Positions 33,266-45,289 are shown, counted from the first letter of the stretch. The stretch is 64,000 bases of DNA from Cordilura impudica (GCA_963682025.1 OY821521.1:169871165-169935164), one strand, 5' to 3'. A program made the numbers and translations. Notes: generated from the letters alone by a model not told the origin.

Positions 33266-34319
33266 GGAGTTTGAGACACAGGTGGAGGCTATCAAAGCTA
33301 CGCCATAGCCGAATTTGACCCCCCGGGATTTATTTTTTAATTTTATTATTAAAAATTAAAGAATTTACAATTTTCTATCATAATTTAAAAATTATATCTT
33401 TGATAAAACAGACTCCACAATTTAAATCCATGCCCGATTTGATGAAAATCACATTTGAAAATCCCTTCTTCGATTTTGAATTCTTTGATGACTTTGAAGA
33501 GTTTTATAGTTTCTCCGATGATTCGGAATTCGACGAGGACGACGACGTTGATGACGATGATTTAGATTTACTTGAAGCCCGTGAATTCTTTATGTACTAT
33601 TCGGATGATTATGATTATGACTGTGCATTTATGGAACCATATGAGTCATATGATTTATTTGAGTATTGAAATGGTATGTTTTTTTAAGCTAACTTTTTTG
33701 TGTTTTAACTATTTTTCCTTTCTTTTTTTTTTTTTAGATATCAACTATATGTTATGGCAAAAATGTTATCATGAGAGATTTTGCTAAAAGCAAAAAGAAA
33801 AATTGTCTTATTTTTAAGTTTTTGCCTTTTTTGTTTTATTTGTTTTCTTACTTATCTTGTGTTTTTTTTTTTATATTATTCTCTAAAAGCCCTGTATTGA
33901 AAAACAACATTTATGAAAAGAAAATAAAAATAAAATGCATTTAGTTCTTTTTATATAAAACGACCTATGGTTATTTTGTTTAGGCCACGAAATAGAATAG
34001 TGATGGGATTATGGAAGTTTTAATGGACGCGGGGTTGGGTTAAATAAGACCTACGAATACCGTATTGTAGTCGTTGTTGGTGGTCTGTGCTTAAACAATT
34101 TTAATTTTATATCGGTGCCACTTAAGATCCAACTTTAAAATTCTCCACCATATATGGTCTGCAAAATTCCCACTTGGCCATAACGATGACAAGTTGAGAC
34201 AGATGAATCATATGGAATACTGTCGAACATCTTCCATCAGTGCGAATATTTTGATGAGCACCTCTTCCAGGACGGTCGGCCGCTTAATCCCGTTTCTCAA
34301 AGCAGCTGTCGAATTGATC
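33266..34319. repeat. Segmental duplication, copy 2 (with acidic exon)
   Basis: Direct-orientation duplicate of 19978-20975. Differences include a 65-bp intron-like insertion after the stop codon (33674-33738) and small indels. It lies next to the right end of the ATGTTCAGACGG element. Confidence 0.8.
33412..33669 (+). CDS. Duplicated acidic terminal exon, copy 2
   Basis: Same acceptor (ATAAAACAG) and start (TPQFKSMPDLMKITFENPFF) as the 20149 exon, an acidic run EFDEDDDVDDDDLDLLEA and a different, tyrosine-rich C-terminus (YYSDDYDYD) ending at 33669. Open throughout, which suggests recent origin or selection. It could act as an alternative last exon of the F-box gene (18.5 kb downstream of the LRR exon, same phase) or be a dead duplicate. 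A GTATGT...TTTTTAG interval of 65 bp after the stop (33674-33738) is absent in copy 1, so one copy has lost or gained a 3'-UTR intron. Confidence 0.45.
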   Translation, partial: TPQFKSMPDLMKITFENPFFDFEFFDDFEEFYSFSDDSEFDEDDDVDDDDLDLLEAREFFMYYSDDYDYDCAFMEPYESYDLFEY

Positions 34320-34550
34320 GTTGACAAGAATAGAAAAGGTCGATCAATTTAACGTCTTGCATCCATTATAAATTACCCAAGAATTCAATTATAACCAGCA
34401 AAAAGATAAACAAAACAATTATATTAGAAAATAAAAAAGTCATTCGCCTAAACATTGGTTGGTCTTAGTTGGCCCACCCTGTATACTATTTCGCAAAATT
34501 AATTGTTTTGTATAAAAATATAATTTAAGTTTTTCAGGAATGCCTCCCTA

Positions 34551-34940
34551 TAATACTTTCAGTGTCAGACCATTTCCGAAAAAGTGTGGTATTGTTGGCA
34601 ACTTGCTTTGAGCAAGAGTCCAATATCTTTCTGTGGGCCTTAGTTCTGGGCAGTTGGGTGGGTTCACATCGCTTGGTACGATATTGATATTACTTTGGCA
34701 TTTTTCAGCAGCCAATTCACTGGAATGACATGCTATGCAAGACCAGGCCAACAAAAACGGAGATACCTGATGTTGCTTTAGGAATGAAAGCAGTGTCCTT
34801 TGCAAGCATTCGTACCAGCTCTTTTGCCATAACTACAAAGAGCAAACTTAAAAATTTTCGGGAACTTTGTTTTATTTTGTGTCTTAAATTGTTGATGGTA
34901 GCTGTGAGAAGGCGCCAAGTACATACGTTTCAACGTCCAT
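34551..34940 (-). pseudogene. Tc1/IS630-like transposase C-terminal remnant
   Basis: Minus strand DVNPPNCPELRPTERYWTLA is the family box with the third acidic catalytic residue (usually ELRPIE; here T precedes the Glu). Upstream in other frames are HSMSFQ and LAKDTAFIPKATSGIS. No ends were found. Surrounding 34320-35069 shows no other feature. Confidence 0.55.
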
Positions 34941-35069
34941 ACAGCAGCATACATTCATTGTTGATGAAATTAACAAACTGTTTAACAAACCTTATTGCTT
35001 ATTCTCTATATGTTTTTAAAATTTTGCAAAATTTGTCTTTTATCTATAATATTAATAGGCCAGGCGATT

Positions 35070-35232
35070 TCTTGTGACCGATGTTTTGTTTTACCGTTTT
35101 ATCCCGATTATTTGAAAGGTATTTCTTTTTAGCGGTTTTGCAGATTTACAGATTTTTTAATTTTTTCCTTTATTTTGAGGAAATTGCATTTAAAGTTGCT
35201 ACTAACACATACATAAAATTATACAATGCTAT
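35070..35232 (-). repeat. Left half of the repeat split by the 10.35-kb transposon
   Basis: Reverse complement of 31674-31852: ACCGATGTTTTGTTTTACCG, then GTTGCTACTAACACATACAT and AAAATTATACAATGCTAT. It stops exactly where the CCCAATAGACC terminus begins. The other half is 45585-45650. Confidence 0.8.
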
Positions 35233-35269
35233 CCCAATAGACCAAAAAATAAGTAAAGTATAATAGTTC

Positions 35270-35544
35270 TTTAGAATAAGCTTTTTCTAAAAAAATTGCT
35301 AGTGTTTTTAAATCAAGTTTGAGAAACTATTATCCTTCACAATATGTTTTCAAACATAGTATAGAATAAGCTTATTTTAAAAAAATTACTAAAGTTTTTT
35401 TTAAATCATGTTTGAGAAATAATTATCCTTCACAATATGTTTTTAAACATAATATATAAAAAGCTTACTAATTGTAAAAATATTAAGAGTTTCTCAATCT
35501 TGTTTGAAAAACTATTCTCCTTCTTAATATTTTTTTAAACATGC
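35270..35544 (+). repeat. Left subterminal repeats of the CCCAATAGACC transposon
   Basis: Three degenerate units of about 92 bp, each beginning with an AATAAGCTTATT- or AAAAAGCTTACT-like motif and containing TTTGAGAAACTATTATCCTT and CACAATATGTTTT. Likely transposase-binding or structural repeats, since the right end has AAGCTTATT motifs too. Confidence 0.7.
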
Positions 35545-35798
35545 TTGTAAAAAGATGAGTTTCAAATCAACTGTGACTGTGATCGGACGTGTTGATTGTT
35601 TATCGCATGTGTAAATTTTTCAAAAAAAAAATTTAAAAAAAAAATTAAAAAAAACTAACAAAATAATTACTACTTGAAGTAAACAAACGGATTAGTGATC
35701 TTTTTGAAAGAATTTTAATCCCCTTAAACACTTTTGTTGTTTTAAGTCAAATCATCTCAATGCATTGAGCTGTGTTGTTGCAATATATAAACAACACT

Positions 35799-36896
35799 AT
35801 GGCTGCAGATGATGACGAAGCTGACAAATGTATTGATATAGAATGGCAAAAAATTTCAAATAACCGAAAACGACAACAATTTGGTTCTCCTAAATTATAC
35901 AAAAACAAACGCAGAACAATTGTTCATAACGATGATCAACCAACTACCAGCAACCAATTTGCAATGTTACAAAATGATGATGACGAAGATTGTAATGATG
36001 TTGATGGCAATGATGAAGAGGAAGCTGTATCAACACTAAAACTACCACCTATATACATCCCTGATGTCATAGACATAAAAAAAAATGATAAGTGATATTT
36101 CTACTGTTATACCTAATGAAGAATTTAACTATAAGTAGTATAGGCTTTCACACATTTCAGCTTAAACAAGAACGCTCCTATAGGGTAGTAATAAAAGGGC
36201 TTCACCACTCTACTATTACAGACATAAAAGCTGAATTAATCCTTTTGGGTCATCAAGTACGTAATGTTACCAATATCCAAAGTAAACTAACCAAGGAACC
36301 TCTTCCAATGTTTTATATTGACCTGGAACCCAACCCTAACAACAAAGAGATTTTTAATATAAAACATATTAATCACGCTATAAATTCTGTAGAGGCACCT
36401 AGGAAAACTGTTGAAATTGTACAATGTCATAGATGTCAACTTTTCGGACATACAAAAACCTACTGTAAGAGGCCATTTAACTGTTAAATGTGGACTTAAT
36501 CACCCAACAACTGAATGCAGTAAAGACATTAATTCGCCAGCTCGTTGTGCCAACTGCTTGAAAGATCATACGGCCAACTACAGAGGTTGCCAAATATACA
36601 AAAAAATTTCTCAAAGAAGATCCAACCAAGGGTACTACTCCCAAAACAATCGTCAATCTTACAAATTTTCTACGGATCGTAATGCTTTTCCGCAATTAAA
36701 TAATATAAATAATAACACCTTCACAAATACGAACCAATTCGTCAACAATGAAACTTATTCTGAAGCATTAAGAAATTCAAATCAAAATAATAATAACAGT
36801 GGTATTACCAACAATAATTCAATGGATAGAATTGAAGCCATGTTAGCAAACCTGCTTAATATGATTACAATGCTTATTTCTAAATTATGCAAATAA
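35799..36896 (+). pseudogene. Jockey-type ORF1 (Gag-like, zinc knuckles)
   Basis: ATG at about 35799 (MAADDDEADKCIDIEWQKIS). An acidic N-terminus is followed by a frame change near 36090, then an RNA-binding region (RSYRVVIKGLHHSTITDIKA) and zinc knuckles CHRCQLFGHTKTYC, CGLNHPTTEC and CANCLKDHTANYRGC, separated by a second frameshift near 36480. The Asn-rich C-terminus ends at 36896, overlapping the ORF2 ATG at 36887. ORF1 would package the RNA. Confidence 0.8.
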
Positions 36897-39538
36897 ATTT
36901 ACGTATTGCAATATGGAATGCCAACGGCCTTTCAAATCACATAAGGGAAACTAAAATATTTATGCAACTACATCACATCGATATATTTCTTATATCTGAG
37001 ACTCATTTTACTGACAAAACTTATTTTAAAATAAAAGGGTATGATCTAATTTCATGTAACCATCCCGGAAATAGGGCTCATGGTGGTTCTGCAATTCTAG
37101 TTAAATCCTCTTTAAAATACTCCACACTCGACAATTATATCAAACCTCATCTTCAAGCTGCGGGAATCCAAATTAAATGTGACAATAGTAATGTATCTAT
37201 TTATTCTGTTTACTTTCCTCCTAGGCATAACATAAAATGCAATGATTTTGACAATTTTTTTCTTAAGCTTGGAGATAAATTCATCGTCGGAGGAGATTTT
37301 AACGCCAAGCATCCATGGTGGGGCTCAAGAATTGAAAATCCTAAAGGCAAAGAACTTTATAAAAGTATAACAAATAATAAGTTTTCAGTGCTTTCTACAG
37401 GGAGGCCGACCCCCAAAAAATTCCAGATTTAATGGATTTCATAGTTTATTCCGGTATTCCTAGATATCTTTTAGATATTCTGGATACAGATGAGTTAAGT
37501 TCGGATTATTCACCACTTATACTTAACTATAGTACAAACTTATCTGCTGATGGAACTTATAAAGTGATTTCTCCTAGAACTAATTTAAACTCGTTCCAAT
37601 ATTGGTTAGAAGAAAATATTAGTCTAAATATTCGAATAAAAGATGGAACGGAACTTGATCGTACTGTTGAAGATTTTGCGAACCTAATTCATGAAGCAGC
37701 TTTTGTGTCAACACCAACTAATTCGCAAACAAGTAATCGAAATAAGGTACTAGTTTCAGCGGAAATTAGGGATCTTATAAATAAAAGAAGATTAAGGAGA
37801 ATCTGGAAACACACCAGAAATACTGTGGATAAAACCAATTTAAATCGGGCAACGAATGAACTAAAACAACGTTTAGCTGACTACAAAAGCGAACAACTCA
37901 GCAATTATTTAAAAAACTTAAACACTTCAAAAACTAACGAGCATAATCTGTGGAATGCTACAAAATACTTAAAAAGGCCAATAGAAAGAATCGTGCCCAT
38001 AAAAGACACAAATGGTTTGTGGTACAAATCCGATTCCAGTAAAGCCAATGCGTTTTCGCAATACTTAGAATCTACTTTTCATTAAATAACACGGAAGACG
38101 AAACAATGGTATCCACGTTTCTCGACAGCCCATGTCAATTAGATTTTCCCATCAAACATATTTCTCCCAATGAAGTGAAACTAGAAATATCTAAGCTTAA
38201 TAATAAAAAATCACCAGGTTTCGATAAAATTTGCGCCAAAGATATAAAATCTCTGCCTAAAAAAGCTATAATTTTATTAACTCTAATCTACAATTCAATT
38301 TTGAGACTGAACCACTTTCCTGAACAATGGAAATGTGCTGAAATAAGGATGCTGCCAAAACCAAGTAAGCCAGAACATGATATTAAGTCTTATAGACCAA
38401 TAAGTCTTTTGTCTACCTTCTCTAAAGTTTTTGAAAGACTCTTGTTACGAAGATTACAGCCAATTTTAGATAAGCAAAATATTATACCTGAATATCAGTT
38501 TAGATTTTAAACATGGAATACCGGAACAATGCCATCGAGTTGTAAATGTTGTTAGAAATGCGTTAGAAAAGAAACAGTTCTGTTCTGCTATATTCTTGGA
38601 TGTCAAGGAAGATTTCGATAGGGTATGGCATTCAGGTCTTCTCTTCAAGCTAAAACAATATCTCCCTGCGCCTTTTTTTTTTAGTACTCAAATCATATTT
38701 ACAAAACCGTTATTTTTATGTTAAAACAAACAATGAAGTTTCGGATATTTGTGACATAAAGGCAGGTGTTCCACAAGGTAGTGTCCTTGGTCCTGTGCTC
38801 TATGCGATTTACACCTCAGATATGCCAGTTGATGACGTAGTAGTTGCAACATATGCGGATGACACAGCTCTAATGGCAAGTGATGACTGTAAAGTGAAAG
38901 CTTCAAATCGGGTCCAAAATCATCTTAATACTATCTCGAATTGGCTAAAAAAATGGAACATATGTGTAAATGCTGAAAAGTCCACGCAAATTACATTTGC
39001 ACTAAGGAAAGGTGACTGTCCCCAAATTTATCTAAATGAGGAAATAATTCCAAAATCAGAATGTGTCAAATACCTAGGAATGCATATAGATAGAAGGCTG
39101 ACATGGAAGAATCATATATCGGCTAAAAGAAACCACTTACAATTAAAAACAAGGCGCATGTATTGGTTGTTGTGTCAAAACTCAGAGCTGAGCCTTGAAA
39201 AAAAAGTTCTGCTATATAAAACCATTTTAAAACCTGTATGGACATATGGAATTCAGCTTTGGGGTACTACAAGCAACTCCAATATTGAAATTCTACAACG
39301 CTACCAATCTAAAACCCTTAGAATGATTGTTAATGCTCCCTGGTTTGTAACCAATAACAACATTCATAAAGACTTACACATACCAAAAATAAAAGATGAA
39401 ATTAAAAGCTTTAGCTCTAGGTATCTTGAAAGACTGAGCAATCACTCAAACCCACTCGCTATTAGCCTACTAGATGACAGTGAAGAGGTAAATAGACTTA
39501 AAAGACACAACATTTTAGATCTACCTTTTAGACAATAA
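36887..39538 (+). pseudogene. Jockey-type ORF2: endonuclease and reverse transcriptase
   Basis: The endonuclease starts LRIAIWNANGLSNHIRETKI, with catalytic ISETHF and GGDFNAKHPWWGS. The final catalytic SDH is SDY here (LSSDYSPLIL, 37498-37527), so DNA cleavage would be lost. RT: YRPISLLSTFSKVFERLLL (38390-38450), LDVKEDFDRVWHSG, KAGVPQGSVLGPVLY and YADDTALMAS (38848). Frameshifts near 37420, 38085 and 38510. The start overlaps ORF1 by 10 bases (ATGCAAATAA), common in Jockey elements. Confidence 0.85.
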
Positions 39539-39908
39539 TAATTGTAAATATGTAAATACATAGATTCAAGTTTTATATATGTTATACTCGTACATTATGT
39601 ACGTATTTATGAACGTTTTAACCTCAGTGGAGATTAAAACTTATGTAATAATTCATTTTTAACTAACTTGCTTATTATTGTTAAATAGATTGCAAATAAA
39701 GAATTATTAAAAAAAAAAAAACTTGTAAAAAGATAAACATTTTTAAAAATCTTAAAAATTTCTCAAGTGTGCATTGTCATTTGATTGTCATTGTCAAATT
39801 TTGCTTCAAGTGAGTGCTAGCTATCAGCAGATATAAATATTTAAAAATAAAAGTGAAAAAAGAAATTGTGAAAAAAGTGAGTACAAAACTTCAATAATAA
39901 AATAAAAC

Positions 39909-41759
39909 ATGCCAAATTGTATAAAAAAAGAAACGAAGCAAAAGAAGTAGTTGAGCTTCTTAAAAAAACTAAAAAAGCAAAAAAAAAAATAGGACATTCT
40001 AGGGATAGTTTTTTACCCAGCGATTTTACTGCCAATGATCCAAGAGACATAGGAGCTGGAATACATGATTCAGATTTAGAAGATTGTGGTTTGTCAAACG
40101 AATGCACACAAGTTTACAACATAAGGGGAGAGCTTGCTAAGTGGGCTGTTAAACATACTATAACTCGGTCCGCTTTGGATGAGCTATTGGTAATTTAAAA
40201 AAAAATAGTTCCTTCATTACCAAAAGACGGTAGAACATTGAAACAAACACCTCGGGATGCTCCCTTAAGTTTGATTGAAGGTGGCGAATATGTGCACTAC
40301 GGACTAAAGGAATCTTTGACTGATTTTTTTTCGCTCTTCTGCATACGAAAGTGATTCGATAGATTTAAATATAAACATTGATGGCTTGCCTGTAGCCAAA
40401 AGTTCCATAGCTCAAGTATGGCCTATATTAATAAACGTAAATGGTACAAACCCAGTATATACTGTTGGATTTTATAGTGGCAGAAGCAAACCAAAAGATG
40501 TGAATGACTTCCTAATCACATTTGTAAATGAATTATGTGAAGTCATCGATGAAAATTTTACTTACAATAACAAAACTTATAAAGTTAATTGCCGAGCGTT
40601 AATATGTGATGCGCCTGCAAGAGCACTTATAGTGGGAATTAAGGGTCATACTGGTTACAGTTGTTGTCATAAGTGTACACAAATAGGCGAATATAAGAAT
40701 ATTCGCGTTTTTTTTTAAACTCGAAAATAATACTTTGAGAACAGACGAAAATTTTAGAGCACGACAGAATAAACGTTACCATAATATCGGATCCCCAATG
40801 ACTATAGAAAGATTGGCAATTGACATGGTAAACTCTTTTCCAATGGTCTATATGCATGTTGTTTGTCTTGGGGTTGTAAAAACGTTGGTACACGCTTGTA
40901 TCAAAGTAAGGAAACAACAATTTTCTCTGGATAAAGCGAAAATAACCAAAATTAAGGATGAATTATTACATTTAAAAGGACAAATTCCGGCGGAATTTTG
41001 TAGACCACCAAGAGATATCAATGAGTTTGAACGGTATATAAAGCAACCGAATTTCGCCAGTTCCTTCTATATACCGGACCCTTTATATTGAAGGATATTT
41101 TAAATGAAGATATATATATACACATTTCTTGAAACTAAGTTTGGCGATACGAATTCTTCTCGTCACAAAACTATGCAAAATACACAATAAATGTGCTGAT
41201 GCGTTGTTAAAAGATTTTTTTTATGAAAATACCTAATTGCCTAACTCATCTTGCGAGTGATTGTTTGCTGTACGGATCATTGGAAACTTTTAGCGCATTC
41301 AAATTCGAAAATAAGTTAGGCAAGCTGAAGAGACTTATTAAAAAGAAGGATAATGTGTCAGTTCAGTTATACAACCGAGTAGTAGAACAAAGCTTAAACA
41401 CTACAAATTCTCAAAATCTGCATGAAATTGCAAAACTATCCAACACTTCTATTCAAACAGAAAATCTTTACTTGTCAACTTTACCTCCAAATAACTTTTA
41501 TAGAGTTGGAAATGAAATTTTTCAAGTATCATCTATTCATCACCGAGGAATGACAAATGTTTATGGAAATATAGTAATGAATTTAAATGCAATATTTCAC
41601 TTACCAATAGAATCTTCACTATTAAATATATGGCAAACAGCAGAACTTACTGTTTCTGAAACAACTTATAAGCATAGCATAAAAGATGTTACCAAAATGT
41701 TTGCCCTACGCAATAAAAATAATTTGATCGCTTTCTTTCCGGTTATTCATAATGACTGA
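39909..41759 (+). pseudogene. Gene 1 of the CCCAATAGACC transposon: transposase-domain-like protein
   Basis: The basic N-terminus (KKTKKAKKKIG), then IRGELAKWAVKHTITRSALD (a HTH-like region), then LPKDGRTLKQTPRDAPLSLI, INIDGLPVAKSSIAQVWPIL, NCRALICDAPARALIVGIKG with HTGYSCCHKCTQIG (zinc ligands), then HNIGSPMTIERLAIDMVNSF and a C-terminal domain to 41759. This block order is familiar from arthropod 'transposase domain-containing' proteins. Damage: the likely ATG (39909) is one base out of frame, a stop at 40196, and frameshifts near 40330, 40715 and 41090-41220. The same family occurs at 258-2650. It would be the mobilising enzyme, though this is inferred. Confidence 0.7.
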
Positions 41760-43220
41760 ACAAAATGGTGATTTCAACAATATGTTCCGGGCATCTACAC
41801 CCAAACCAAACTTTACCACATTGCAATCATCCTTCAACAATTCGATAAACCAACAGCAGAATGTTTTATTTACAGACGTGGCAATATCTTCCGGTAAGGA
41901 AATAGTTACATTTTAGTAATTAATAATCAAACTAACACTTTTTTAATATAATTTAGAAATAACAAATCAAGTGGTATCTGCTCTCCAGCCGATGTTCCTA
42001 AGGCTAACTAATGAAATACATTGCCTAAGAAATGAATTGAAGGAACTGAAGGAACAAAAAGTTATGGCCAAAAAAACAATTATTTCCACCAGTCCATTTG
42101 AAAATATGGAGGATTTCCTTGCATTTAAAAAAAAATTGAAGAAGATGTTGAGGGATATTCTACCTTTGTAAGTGTACCAATTTTTTTTATTTTTATTTTA
42201 TTTATGAACTATGAATGCTAATAAAGTTTTTTCTTAATTTTTTTTTTTGGAGAAAGATTTGTCTTCAGTGGCAAAAGCTCCGAATTTCGTAAAAAATTGT
42301 TGGCGGAAGCTTTTCAAAGATGATGTGGCGCAAAATTTATGTTGGAAGGGTACTGAGCAGAGTTCAGAAAAAAACACACACTGAATAAAAAACTCGTACA
42401 TATATGTAAACAAACATAACTTAGACCAACACACACATAATTTTATTTTCATATCAATTATGTTTGTTTTTAAATTTTCTTCGGTGCCCAACACAACCAT
42501 GACTGTGTTCGTTTTAATATTTCGTTATTTACAAGAACATTTTTGTATCACGTACTTTTTGTTTCAATCACACATAAAGCACACATTTTTGAGTGTTGCT
42601 TTATTTGAAGTTCATGTTCTGGTACGTGTACTGAAAAAAAAAAAAACAAAACATGTACAATAAACAGGTTCGAGTTCAGTTATATTTTAAGTCGTGTTGT
42701 GGCTCGTGTAAGAAAAAACAGAACATGTACAATAAACAGGTTCGAGTTCAGTTATATTTTAAGTCGTGTTTAAAATATAACTGAACTCGAACCTGTTTAT
42801 TGTACATGTTCTGTTTTTTCTTACTGCACGAGCCACAACACGACTTAAAATATAACTGAACTCGAACCTGTTTATTGTACATGTTCTGTTTTTTTTTCAG
42901 TACACGTACCAGAACACGAACTTCAAATAAAGCAACACTCCAATATGTGTGGTTTATGTGTGATTGAAACAAAAAGTACGTGACACAAAAATGTTCGTGT
43001 AAATAACGAAATATTAAAACGAACACAGTCATGATTGTGTTGGGCACCGCAGAAAATTTAGAAACGCACATAATTGATATGAAAATAAAGATACGTGTTG
43101 GCTGCTTTTGAACAGAAAATTGTGTGTTTCATGTGTGTATTTTCTGAACCTTGGTACTGAGGACAAAAAGAGTGTCCGTAGTCTCAGTACAGCGAAAGCT
43201 ATTCGAAGTAAGAAAACAAT
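41752..43220 (+). pseudogene. Gene 2 of the CCCAATAGACC transposon: DUF4806-like protein, interrupted
   Basis: Its ATG (41752) lies inside the last codons of gene 1 (the sequence ATGACTGA serves both). Exon 1 (MTEQNGDFNNMFRASTPKPN) ends at 41893 (G|GTAAGG). Exon 2 (41957-42167) has a coiled-coil-like segment LTNEIHCLRNELKELKEQK and FENMEDFLAFKKKL. The third coding block (SVAKAPNFVKNCWRKLFKDD, then VAQNLCWKGTE) has the DUF4806 pattern and is split at GTACTGAG by a hAT-type element, resuming at 43162 with DKKSVRSLSTAKAIRS. The join of exon 2 to the third block does not keep phase as read, so there is either another splice choice or a frameshift. Role unknown. Confidence 0.65.
42358..43153. mobile_element. 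Non-autonomous hAT-type element, copy 2
   Basis: An 8-bp duplication GTACTGAG (42350-42357 and 43154-43161) and ends CAGAGTTCAGAAAA/TTTTCTGAACCTTG. Same family as 11255-12567 but with fewer internal repeats: the GAACATGTACAATAAACAGG unit twice forward then twice inverted around 42775. It disrupts gene 2. Confidence 0.85.
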
Positions 43221-43936
43221 AAACAGCAATAATAATAAAAAAAAACCTACTAAAACATTAAATTTTATTATTTTACATATCGCACTCGTTCAACAATACT
43301 GTATTAACTCAAAAACTTCAAAGTTTTCAGGAGAGACAAAAAACTGTTTTCTTAATGCTTAAGGAAGTTTTCATTAACAAAAGTTATGCAATATTTAGAA
43401 AACCCATCAATTATTGTATTGCACCACATAACCTTTTTATTGGTTTATTGTCTGCAGATAGAAAAGCGATTTTTTTAGTTACTATCATTTTCTTGAATTA
43501 TTTTTGTTTATAAGAAGTAAATATTTTGAGTTGTGTTTTTTTTACATGAAATTTATTGCTGTATTTAATACATTTTTTAATAAAAGTGATAAACATAAAA
43601 TGAAAAAAGACTAAAGTAAACAAAGTTTTTTAAAGCTAAATAAATGCTAACAACTGCTAAAAAGTTTAAAATATATATTTTATTAAATTAATTCCCTATT
43701 AAATTTTTGTAGTATGATTCTTAATACATTTTAGGGATCATGTTTTTCTTGACTAGGACCATAATATCCTTTCTTTTATTTTCAGACAGTGGCAGCTTTC
43801 CCAAATAAATAAAAGATAACCTGAAATAATTACAAACAACTAAGTTTGGTATTAGAATTGGAAAATGGGTTTAGAACTTACTCCAGGTTTTTCCAATAAT
43901 CTGTAGACTTCAAATTATCTTTATGTACAAAAACTC

Positions 43937-44329
43937 TTAAATAGTCTTTGTCCTTGTATGAATTTTGTAAAAATATGAATCGATGTTGTCCTTTTCTACA
44001 CGGAGAGTTTTAATACTATGCCAATTTATTTTTTGGCGCTCCTCATTTACAACAAAATTTTTGCCCCACAGTTCCTGTAAGGCCTTTAGATCATAAAAAT
44101 CTTCATGAGACATTTCGTGAACTTTATATGGCATTCCAGTCTTTTTAGCTGTTGCTATTAGAACCGTATATTCACCTGGTGTGTATATTGGTCTGCTGAC
44201 TAGATGCCTTTTTACCTGTTTCTCAATTACGCTGTGTACATTATCACCTTCGTTTTGAGTATGGCCTTGGATTAGATATTTATGTGTTATATTTCTTAAG
44301 TTATACATTTGTAGTGCATAAAAATACAT
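43937..44329 (-). pseudogene. DUF7869-like protein fragment (possible third gene)
   Basis: Minus strand: KYLIQGHTQNEGDNVHSVIE, then SRPIYTPGEYTVLIATAKKT, MPYKVHEMSHEDFYDL. I recall insect and cnidarian transposon-linked proteins, annotated DUF7869, with the phrase GHTQNEGD and the same spacing. Only the C-terminal part is present. A perfect 42-bp inverted repeat (43273-43314 and 44823-44864) encloses it, so it may be part of a separate nested element and not a gene of the host transposon. Confidence 0.55.
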
Positions 44330-44864
44330 GGAGAGTAAGTACTTGTTTTTCTAGCTGATTAAAACTGCAATGCTATATTGCTCAAATGAAAATTAATAAA
44401 GCGACATTATTACAAAGTGTCATTAAAATTATTTCATCAAAGCAGTAATAACTCAACAAAAACAGAATTATTTCACGAAAACAGTAACAATCATATTTCG
44501 AATTAAAACAAAACATTTACTTAGCGTGAATCAATTAAACAGTTGCAACTCAAACTACTACCTGACTAAAATATTAGAACAACAACTTAACTCAAAATAC
44601 TAGTCTTTATACGAAAAAACCATTATTTGTTAAGGCCAATCACTTCAAATAACTCAAAATAATTTTGTTTTCTTGATTCACAGAAATAACCCATTGCAGC
44701 AGGAAAAAGGTCACAACATGTAATTTTATTAAGAAAGAGTAGTCAGAATTATGGGAATTTTTAATCATAGGTGGACATAAGTGTTATGTATTGTTTTTTG
44801 CCAAAAAGATAAAATAAAAAAATTTTGAGTTAATACAGTATTGTTGAACGAGTGCGATATGTAA

Positions 44865-45289
44865 CAATAGGGTTTGGACAAAACGAAGACGATTATATTA
44901 GAAGCACAAAAAGGTTTTTCCAGTTCGCTAAGTCCCGGCAAAAATTACGCCAGAACTACAAAAAAACAAAATAAAGAAACACCTAACTAATTTTACCTGA
45001 CTTCTTTATTTCAATTCAATTTAATTCATTTTTTATTAACTTGTATAACATTTTAATTTTTACTTAATTTAATCTACCTTTTAAAGAGTTCATGAATTTG
45101 GTCTTTTTCTGCTTAATTAATAAACTTTTGTTGAAGGTAAAAATTTACAAAAACCTATTTGATTATTTTTTTTTTGTTAAAACTAATCCTACTTAACTAT
45201 CTATAATGACCAAACAGGAGCTGTATTTTTAATTTTAATAAAATAAAAATTAATCAATAAAAAAATTCTATAAAATGTGTTTTTATATT
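44865..45289. other. AT-rich interior of the transposon
   Basis: No gene recognised. A coding-like phrase at 44880-44960 is too short to assign. Confidence 0.3.

Larger units (their letters stand above)
35557..39721 (+). mobile_element. Jockey-type LINE with 13-bp target duplication
   Basis: Flanked by CTTGTAAAAAGAT on both sides (35544-35556 and 39722-39734) with an A-tail at 39709-39721. The copy is apparently full length, with 5' UTR, ORF1 and ORF2. Coding parts carry several frameshifts, so it is immobile now. It interrupts the left part of the CCCAATAGACC transposon. Confidence 0.9.
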
